In this document: one piece after another, positions 1 through 4,343 of the stretch | Layout: the number at the start of each line of letters is the position of its first letter | Position numbering within the stretch: the stretch's first letter is position 1 | NCBI GenBank assembly: GCA_016180705.1 | Contig: JACPAU010000158.1 | Location: forward strand, 1-5,112 | From: Candidatus Methylomirabilota bacterium | Lineage (GTDB): Bacteria > Methylomirabilota > Methylomirabilia > Methylomirabilales > JACPAU01 | Direction of reading: 5' to 3' | DNA: 5,112 bases | Position numbers and translations under genes: made by a program | Notes under the pieces: generated by a model | Told to the model about the DNA's origin: nothing | Databases searched by the model: none | Seen by the model: only the letters and a program-made list of their open reading frames with translations

Positions 1-162
1 GGGTGGCGCCGGATGCCGCCCAGGGCCCCCGTAGCGGAGGGGGGGCCCATCGGCGCTTGGCCGATGGGGGGAACCACGGGAGGGTTCCCCAGGGGGGCCC
101 GGGGGCCGGGGCGGCGCCGGCGCCAGGACCCGGACGCTGTCACGTGCGTTCCGTCGTTTGTA
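1..162. other. Non-coding left edge, GC-rich and hairpin-rich
   Basis: No gene can be supported here. Several frames stay open only because stop codons are rare at this GC content, and their translations are low-complexity Gly/Pro/Arg/Ala strings without recognisable domains. The stretch lies downstream of the acylphosphatase stop on the minus strand. It holds a chain of inverted repeats (23-48, 46-68, 68-90) and a 12-base perfect palindrome, GGCGCCGGCGCC, at 113-124. A gene could end or begin beyond position 1, but nothing inside the window identifies it. Confidence 0.5.
23..90. terminator. Chain of three strong hairpins, possible terminator or structured RNA
   Basis: Three perfect inverted repeats follow each other. 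GGGCCCCC at 23-30 pairs with 41-48 (8 bp, 10-base loop). CCCATCGGC at 46-54 pairs with 60-68 (9 bp, 5-base loop). GGGGAACC at 68-75 pairs with 83-90 (8 bp, 7-base loop). The first two share bases 46-48 and cannot both form fully. They lie 70 to 140 bases past the acylphosphatase stop, where a transcript end is expected. There is no T-tract on either strand, so a classic Rho-independent terminator is not shown. A U-less terminator, an RNA 3'-end stabiliser or a cis-acting structure are alternatives. Stem pairing is seen directly; the function is inferred. Confidence 0.35.
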
Positions 163-438
163 CTAGAACCGGACGGAGAACCCCCGCTCCCCGCGGGGCT
201 CCTCCCAACTAACCGCGACCTTCGTCACCCGCGCCGCCGGCGGGCCGCGATGGCACCAGGCGATCATGGCCTCCACGGCCTCCCGCTCTCCCTCGAAGAC
301 CGCCTCGACCTCGCCTCCCGGGGTGTTCCGGACCCAGCCGGCGAGGCCGCGCGAGCGCGCCTCGTCCTCCGTCGTGCCCCGGAAGTACACCCCCTGCACC
401 TTCCCGGAGATCAGGACGCGGGCGCGGACGGGCCGCAC
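163..438 (-). CDS. acyP: Acylphosphatase
   Basis: A 91-residue protein of the acylphosphatase family, which hydrolyses carboxyl-phosphate bonds (acyl phosphates such as acetyl or carbamoyl phosphate) in the cytoplasm. The family signature GKVQGVYFR (residues 12-20) supplies the phosphate-binding loop and catalytic Arg20. [12 protein letters not shown] (34-45) carries catalytic Asn38, and the C-terminus ends in the usual strand, RGFSVRF. The length matches the family norm of about 90 residues. I chose the GTG at 438 because GGAGGAG (443-449) sits at the right distance before it and homology starts just after. A longer open frame to 567 would run far into the upstream gene. The gap to the synthase stop is only 13 bases, so the two are probably cotranscribed and perhaps translationally coupled. 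The in vivo substrate is unknown. The family assignment is firm. Confidence 0.93.
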   Translation of the reverse strand: MRPVRARVLISGKVQGVYFRGTTEDEARSRGLAGWVRNTPGGEVEAVFEGEREAVEAMIAWCHRGPPAARVTKVAVSWEEPRGERGFSVRF

Positions 439-442
439 GGCG

Positions 443-449
443 CTCCTCC
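443..449 (-). promoter_or_regulatory. Ribosome binding site of the acylphosphatase gene
   Basis: GGAGGAG on the minus strand, with GGAGG six bases before the GTG at 438. It decides the GTG start over upstream in-frame starts. It lies just before the upstream synthase's stop codon at 452-454, in the intergenic gap. Confidence 0.7.
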
Positions 450-451
450 GC

Positions 452-1498
452 TCAGTCGAGCCCCGCCGCCGCGCGCGCGCCCGCCCGCAGGGCGCGGTAG
501 TAGGCATCGAGGGCGCCCGCCGAGCCGACCCGGGCCGCCGACCGGGCCAGGATCGCGTACACCCCACCGCGGGAGACCTTGACGACGGCGTCGGGCTCGA
601 GGAGGTGCTCCGCCCGGGCGAGCAGGCCCAGGGTCCTGAGCCCGATGAGGAGCGGCCAGGCGCAGGCGAGGCGCAGCCGCCACTCCCGCCGCGGGACCGC
701 CAGCGTGTAGGCCCAACCCTCGTCGTAGTGCGCCAGAGTGACCCGGAGCAGGTCCACCAGCAGCGGGCGGACCTTGGGAAGGACCCGGGGCTCGAGCAGG
801 TCGGTCGGGGCGAGACCGAGAGCGGCCAGGTCCTCGCGGGGGAGGTAGCATCGCCCGATCCGGAGGTCGCGGGGCAAATCCCGGAGGATGTTCGTCATCT
901 GGAGCCCCCGGCCGAACCGGACGCCGCGGCGCCGCATCGTCGCGCCGTCCCATCCGGCCAGGGCCGGGCGGTGGGCCAGGTGGACGTCGGTCCAGAATTC
1001 CCCCGCGGCACCCGCCACCCAGTAGGTGTAGCGGTCGAGGTCCGCCCGGGTCTCCAGCGCCACGACCTGGCCCTCCTCCTCGCCGGGGAAGGTGGTGAGG
1101 TCCATCCGCATGCCCTGGGTGATGGCAAGGAGGACCCGGCGGACCGCCGCGCGATCGGCGGAGGGGAGCGCCCGGTACGCGGCGAGTGCCGCGGGGAGCG
1201 TGAGCAGGAGGGTCCGCTCGGCCGGGTTCTGCTGGTGGGGGGCGAGGGCACTCGCGAGGCGGGCCGGGTCGGACCCGGCGTCCACGAGGAAGGTGTCCCG
1301 GAGCGCCTCCAGGTACAAGAGCCGGTCGGCCCGGGGGAGCACCCGCGTGTCGGCGATGGTGTCGGCGGCGCGGGCGAACAGGTACGCCAGCCCGACCGGC
1401 TCCCGGGGCCCGCGCGGCAGGATCCGGAGGCTCAGGTAGAAGGACCGGCTGACCGACTTCAGGAGGCGGGCCAACGGGACAGCCGGTGGATGGGCCAT
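452..1498 (-). CDS. Squalene/phytoene synthase family protein, probably squalene synthase
   Basis: A 348-residue trans-isoprenyl diphosphate synthase (head-to-head). The family condenses two farnesyl diphosphates to presqualene diphosphate and squalene, or two geranylgeranyl diphosphates to phytoene. Visible motifs: [14 protein letters not shown] near the N-terminus (15-28); the first aspartate motif DTIAD (Asp46, Asp50); [10 protein letters not shown] (157-166), matching the family's Y-x-x-x-V-A-G signature; and the second aspartate motif in [13 protein letters not shown] (Asp207, Asp211). A hydrophobic helix around 278-293 and [11 protein letters not shown] (307-317) near the C-terminus resemble squalene synthases more than CrtB or HpnC/HpnD, so I prefer squalene synthase; phytoene synthase is not excluded. 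The ATG at 1498 has no clear Shine-Dalgarno but starts 18 bases after the preceding stop, suggesting coupled translation. No HpnE, cyclase or desaturase gene is in the window. The family is certain; the product is inferred. Confidence 0.9.
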   Translation of the reverse strand: MAHPPAVPLARLLKSVSRSFYLSLRILPRGPREPVGLAYLFARAADTIADTRVLPRADRLLYLEALRDTFLVDAGSDPARLASALAPHQQNPAERTLLLTLPAALAAYRALPSADRAAVRRVLLAITQGMRMDLTTFPGEEEGQVVALETRADLDRYTYWVAGAAGEFWTDVHLAHRPALAGWDGATMRRRGVRFGRGLQMTNILRDLPRDLRIGRCYLPREDLAALGLAPTDLLEPRVLPKVRPLLVDLLRVTLAHYDEGWAYTLAVPRREWRLRLACAWPLLIGLRTLGLLARAEHLLEPDAVVKVSRGGVYAILARSAARVGSAGALDAYYRALRAGARAAAGLD

Positions 1499-1516
1499 GC
1501 GATGTTGTCGCGGCCG

Positions 1517-2371
1517 CTACGCCTTCAGGTACCGCGCGAACCAGGCGAGCGCGCGCTGCCAGCCGTCCTTGGCCGGCTCAGGCAGGTACGACGGCCGGTA
1601 GTCTGAGAAGAAGGCGTGGCCCGCCCCTGGGTACACGACGAACTCGGCCGCCTTGCCCGCCGCCTTCAGGGCCGCCTCCATCTTCCGGACGTCGGCAACG
1701 GGGATGCCGGTGTCCGCCTCGCCGTACAGGCCCAGGACCGGGCAGACCACCTCCTTCGCCAGGTCGAGCGGATCCTTGGGATGCAGGGCGTCCTTCTGCG
1801 GGGAGGCAATGCGCCCGTACCAGATCACGGCGGCCTTGAGATTCTTATCCGTGGCGGCGAGGAGCCAGGTGATCCTCCCGCCCCAGCAGAAGCCGGTGGC
1901 GCCGACCCGGTCGGCGCGGGCGTACGGTTGCCGGGTCCCGAACTCCGCCGTCGCGACCAAGTCCTGGAGCACCTGCCGGTCGGAGACCTTCCCGACGGCC
2001 TCGCGCACCTTGCCCATAGCGCTCATCTGCGCGACCCCCTCGCGCGAGAACAGATCGGGCGCGAGGGCCACATAGCCCTCCCGGGCGAAGCGGCGGGCCA
2101 CGTCCCGGATGTACTCGTGGACGCCCACGTTCTCATGGATGACGATGACAACGGGATACCGGCCCGCCCCGCTCGGCCGGGCCTCGTAGACCGGGACGCT
2201 GTCTGCGCCGTTGCGGACCTTATGCTCGGCGGTGATCAGCCCCTCGCTCGGCGTGGTAATCACCTGGGCCGAGACGGGCCCCGCCGCCAGGGCGAATCCC
2301 GCTGCCCCGATCCCGACGACGAGACGCCGCCGCGTGACATCCACCCGCTCGGCTCGCCGCCGCTCCCGCAT
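1517..2371 (-). CDS. Dienelactone hydrolase family protein with Tat signal
   Basis: A 284-residue alpha/beta hydrolase of the dienelactone hydrolase family (hydrolysis of lactones and esters such as carboxymethylenebutenolide). The Cys-Asp-His triad is visible: Cys162 in GFCWGG, Asp220 in GEADTGIP and His252 in GAGHAFF. Glu80 in VIHENVGVHEYIRD is the family's nucleophile-gating Glu. The N-terminus TRRRLVVGIGAAGFALAAG (13-31) is a twin-arginine signal followed by VSA-Q, a likely signal peptidase site after residue 35. The protein is therefore expected outside the cytoplasmic membrane, unlike classic ClcD. I chose the ATG at 2371 because AGGAGG lies seven bases upstream; a frame opening at 2434 adds 21 residues before the signal. 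The synthase gene follows 18 bases later. The substrate is unknown. Confidence 0.92.
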   Translation of the reverse strand: MRERRRAERVDVTRRRLVVGIGAAGFALAAGPVSAQVITTPSEGLITAEHKVRNGADSVPVYEARPSGAGRYPVVIVIHENVGVHEYIRDVARRFAREGYVALAPDLFSREGVAQMSAMGKVREAVGKVSDRQVLQDLVATAEFGTRQPYARADRVGATGFCWGGRITWLLAATDKNLKAAVIWYGRIASPQKDALHPKDPLDLAKEVVCPVLGLYGEADTGIPVADVRKMEAALKAAGKAAEFVVYPGAGHAFFSDYRPSYLPEPAKDGWQRALAWFARYLKA

Positions 2372-2378
2372 CGCTGTC

Positions 2379-2384
2379 CCTCCT
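2379..2384 (-). promoter_or_regulatory. Ribosome binding site of the dienelactone hydrolase gene
   Basis: A perfect AGGAGG on the minus strand, seven bases before the ATG at 2371. It decides the start against the longer frame from 2434 and places the twin-arginine motif near the true N-terminus. Confidence 0.75.
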
Positions 2385-2402
2385 GAGGTGAAGGTGGGTG
2401 GA

Positions 2403-2418
2403 GGCGCCTTTTGGCGCC
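2403..2418 (-). other. Short hairpin in the leader of the dienelactone hydrolase gene
   Basis: GGCGCC, four bases (TTTT on plus, AAAA on minus), then GGCGCC again: a perfect 6-bp stem with a 4-base loop. It lies between the peptidase stop (2459) and the ribosome site of the hydrolase (2379-2384). With no T-tract after it on the minus strand, it is a poor terminator. It could be a 5'-leader stem if transcription starts near 2425, or an operator-like palindrome. The structure is seen; the role is a guess. Confidence 0.4.
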
Positions 2419-2432
2419 GGATCGAGATCCCC

Positions 2433-2462
2433 ATGATACCAAAACCGCGTGAGGGCCGTCAG
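2433..2462 (-). promoter_or_regulatory. Possible sigma70-type promoter for the hydrolase-synthase-acylphosphatase run
   Basis: On the minus strand CTGACG (2457-2462, four of six matches to TTGACA) and TATCAT (2433-2438, five of six to TATAAT) are separated by 18 bases. The -35 overlaps the peptidase stop codon. The 87-base gap here is the longest between the confident operon genes, so an internal promoter is plausible. In so GC-rich a window the AT-rich patch ggttttggtatcat stands out. This is a pattern match only. Confidence 0.3.
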
Positions 2463-3358
2463 GTTCCCATTGCGACCAGCGTCGCGACGACCAGGCGCGC
2501 CACGGCGGCCATGAAGGCGTAGTCCAGCGTCTCGGGCAGATCCGTCGGCTGATGGTAGTGCGGGTTCCGGAGGAAGGAGGTATCGGTCAGCATGACCGCC
2601 GGGTAGGCCCGGTCCCAGAAGGGCGCGTGGTCACTCCAGCGGCTGGGCGGGAGCAGGAAGCCGCGCAGGGCCACCTTGTGAGTGATGAGGGAAAGTTCCG
2701 GCACGTAGGCGCGCGCCGCCTCGAGCGCCGCAAGCAGCGGTCGCGCCCGGCGCGTCCCCACCGCCGCCAGGAAATCCCCGACGGACGGGACGGGCCGGCG
2801 GAGCTGCGGAAGGACCCCCTGGCTGCCGGGGCGGCGGTCGGTGTAGCCGACCATCTCCAGGACGAAGACGCCTGCGTAGCGCCGGCGCCCCCACCAGGCC
2901 CGGCGGGCGAAGTGGCGGCTGCCGTGCCGGTACCGGTCGAAGGCAACCTGCGGCTCCTCCAGCGTGAACCCGACGAACTCGACGGGAACCGCGAGCCGGA
3001 CGCCCGCGAGCGCCCGGGCGACGGCCAGCAGGACCGCCACCCCGCTCGCGTTGTCGTCGGCGCCGGGGGTGCCGGCCATGGCATCGTAGTGTGCCCCGAG
3101 CAGCAGGGCGGGGCGGGCGGGCAACGTCCCGGGGAGCGTCCCCACCACGTTGAAGTAGGGGCGCCCCCGGTACCGGAAGGGATCCCGCCGGACCGGCAGG
3201 CCCAGCGCCCCGAGTTCCGCTTCCAGGCGCGCGCCAGCGGCGGCAAGCCGGTCCGGATCCTCGACCCCGTGCCGCGGCCCCGTGAAGGCGAGGACCCAGC
3301 GGCGGAGGATTTCCTCCTCCACCGTCTCTAGCAGCCGCCGGACCGCCGCCGCGTCCAT
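2459..3358 (-). CDS. M28 family zinc peptidase (aminopeptidase-like)
   Basis: A 299-residue protein of the M28 family (two-zinc aminopeptidases; relatives include glutaminyl cyclases). The ligand pattern is present in order: His90 and Asp92 in GAHYDA, Asp102 in GADDNASG, the catalytic and ligand pair Glu134/Glu135 in FTLEEP, Glu168 in LEMVGY (where many members have Asp), and His269 in NPHYHQPTD. SDHAPFW (242-248) is also typical. The N-terminus, MDAAAVRRLLETVEEEILRR, is amphipathic with no signal peptide or membrane segment, so as called the protein is cytoplasmic, whereas many M28 enzymes are exported. The ATG at 3358 has only a GAGG four bases upstream. It follows the dehalogenase stop by 26 bases. 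Family membership is firm. Whether it acts as an aminopeptidase, on another amide or as a cyclase cannot be told. Confidence 0.92.
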   Translation of the reverse strand: MDAAAVRRLLETVEEEILRRWVLAFTGPRHGVEDPDRLAAAGARLEAELGALGLPVRRDPFRYRGRPYFNVVGTLPGTLPARPALLLGAHYDAMAGTPGADDNASGVAVLLAVARALAGVRLAVPVEFVGFTLEEPQVAFDRYRHGSRHFARRAWWGRRRYAGVFVLEMVGYTDRRPGSQGVLPQLRRPVPSVGDFLAAVGTRRARPLLAALEAARAYVPELSLITHKVALRGFLLPPSRWSDHAPFWDRAYPAVMLTDTSFLRNPHYHQPTDLPETLDYAFMAAVARLVVATLVAMGT

Positions 3359-3384
3359 GCCCCCTCGTCCGCGCGGCGCGCCCC

Positions 3385-4050
3385 TCAGAGCCCCAGCGCC
3401 TTCGGCAATTCGTCGAGGCGGCTCACCGTGGCGTCCGGGGCCATCCCGAGCTCGTCCAGGGGGGCGCCGGCCCGGTTCACCCAGCAGACCCGGTATCCGA
3501 AGGCCTTGGCCCCGATGACATCGAAGCTGTTCGAGGAGACGAAGACGATCTCCTCCCTCGGGACCCCGAGGCGCTGGGGGCCGAGGGCGTAGACCCCGGG
3601 GGAGGGCTTGTAGGAGCGGACCGCGTCCACGCTGATCACGTGGGCAAAATGGGGCTTGAGCCCGGTGTGTTCGACGACGGCCTCGAGCATCCGCGGGGAG
3701 CCGTTACTGAGGACGGCCAGCGGGTAGCCGCGGAGGGCCTCGACCATCTTCGGGATCTCCGGGTAGGCCTCCAGCCGCAGGTAGGCCTCCAGGAGGCGGG
3801 CGTGCTGCGCCGGATCGAGCCGGAGGTTCAGGCGCCGGGTGGCGAAGCGGAGCGCGGCGTCGGTGACGCTCCAGAAATCCTCGTAGCGTCCCATGAGGGC
3901 CCGAAGCCAGGTGTACTCCAGTTGCTTGGCCCGCCAGAGCGTGCTCAGGGCCTCGGCCTCCGGAGTCACCTTGCGGCACTCGGCCACGACGGAGTGGACG
4001 TCGAAGAGGGTCCCGTAGGCGTCGAAGGCAAAGGCGCGAACGGTCCGCAT
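3385..4050 (-). CDS. Haloacid dehalogenase, type II (HAD superfamily)
   Basis: A 221-residue HAD hydrolase of the L-2-haloacid dehalogenase type, which replaces the halogen of 2-haloalkanoic acids with hydroxyl through an aspartyl-ester intermediate. The residues known from the Pseudomonas L-DEX enzyme are all in place: nucleophile Asp10 and Thr14 in FDAYGTLFD, Arg40 in LWRAKQLEYTW, Ser115 in VLSNGSP, Lys148 and Tyr154 in YKPSPGVYAL, and Ser172, Asn174 and Asp177 in VSSNSFDVIGA. The length is close to the usual 220-230. The ATG at 4050 is set by AGGAGG (4058-4063). An in-frame extension to 4314 would overlap the preceding gene and is Arg/Ser-rich nonsense. It starts 16 bases after the four-cysteine gene. 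Related family members act on other small substrates such as phosphoglycolate-like compounds, so dehalogenation in vivo is probable but not proven. Confidence 0.93.
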   Translation of the reverse strand: MRTVRAFAFDAYGTLFDVHSVVAECRKVTPEAEALSTLWRAKQLEYTWLRALMGRYEDFWSVTDAALRFATRRLNLRLDPAQHARLLEAYLRLEAYPEIPKMVEALRGYPLAVLSNGSPRMLEAVVEHTGLKPHFAHVISVDAVRSYKPSPGVYALGPQRLGVPREEIVFVSSNSFDVIGAKAFGYRVCWVNRAGAPLDELGMAPDATVSRLDELPKALGL

Positions 4051-4057
4051 TCGGTGG

Positions 4058-4063
4058 CCTCCT
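4058..4063 (-). promoter_or_regulatory. Ribosome binding site of the dehalogenase gene
   Basis: A perfect AGGAGG seven bases before the ATG at 4050, wedged between that start and the upstream stop codon at 4067-4069. It decides the dehalogenase start and supports tight coupling with the four-cysteine gene. Confidence 0.7.
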
Positions 4064-4066
4064 GGC

Positions 4067-4279
4067 TCACGGTCGGGGGTTCGAAGGGGGCGCCGACCGG
4101 TCCGCCGGGTCGTCCCCCGCCTCGTAGCCGGCGCAGCGGAGGACCGGGAGGCGCGGGTACTTCGGGAACCGCGGGTCGGTCTCCGACCGCCGGCAGAAGA
4201 GGAACCGCGACCCCTTCCCGCTTTGCACCCACCGCCGGTACCGGCAGGAGCCGCAGCGGCCGGCCTCGCCGGCGCCCAT
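4067..4279 (-). CDS. Small four-cysteine protein, unknown function
   Basis: A 70-residue soluble protein I cannot assign to a named family. Four cysteines (Cys9, Cys12, Cys29, Cys49 from the ATG at 4279) form the pattern C-x2-C-x16-C-x19-C, in CGSCRYRRWV, FLFCRRSETDPRFPKYP and LPVLRCAGYE. This suggests one zinc site or, less likely, an iron-sulphur site. The compact DPRFPKYPRLPV stretch and the Cys-Gly-Tyr-Glu end look like constrained protein, not chance reading. The tail after residue 53 is Pro/Asp-rich and probably disordered. The start is uncertain: ATG 4279 has a weak GGAA, while an in-frame GTG at 4321 would add 14 poorly constrained residues and has no ribosome site. It sits between the RAM-domain gene and the dehalogenase, 16 bases from the latter, so it is likely cotranscribed. 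Confidence 0.65.
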   Translation of the reverse strand: MGAGEAGRCGSCRYRRWVQSGKGSRFLFCRRSETDPRFPKYPRLPVLRCAGYEAGDDPADRSAPPSNPRP

Positions 4280-4343
4280 AGCGGTTCCGGTCGCCGGGGG
4301 GCCGGCCCGCTCATCCGTCACTGCGGGGTGGCTCGCACGCCCC

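Noticed and set aside
1..143. Short minus-strand frame from a GTG at 143 running off the left edge
   Set aside because: Pro/Gly/Arg-rich translation through the hairpin chain, no good ribosome site and no recognisable domain.
1..162. tRNA, known riboswitch or CRISPR array in the hairpin-rich left edge
   Set aside because: No cloverleaf with a GGTTCGA-like arm, no conserved riboswitch core I recognise and no regularly spaced repeats.
439..567. N-terminal extension of the acylphosphatase to 567
   Set aside because: Lies inside the 3' end of the synthase gene, has Arg-rich composition, and the GTG at 438 has a better ribosome site.
266..1606. 446-codon open frame on the plus strand opposite the synthase and acylphosphatase
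   Set aside because: Antisense shadow in very GC-rich DNA; the translation is charged low-complexity sequence without domains, while the minus-strand frames hold full catalytic motifs.
1616..2386. Plus-strand open frame opposite the dienelactone hydrolase
   Set aside because: Shadow of a gene with a complete Cys-Asp-His triad; no recognisable domain of its own.
2552..3331. Plus-strand open frame opposite the M28 peptidase
   Set aside because: Shadow frame; Pro/Gly/Arg-rich with no motifs.
3640..4281. Plus-strand open frame opposite the dehalogenase and four-cysteine gene
   Set aside because: Shadow frame; no ribosome site or domain.
4051..4314. N-terminal extension of the dehalogenase frame
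   Set aside because: Would overlap the four-cysteine gene and reads as Arg/Ser/Pro-rich sequence; the strong AGGAGG before 4050 and family length fix the start there.
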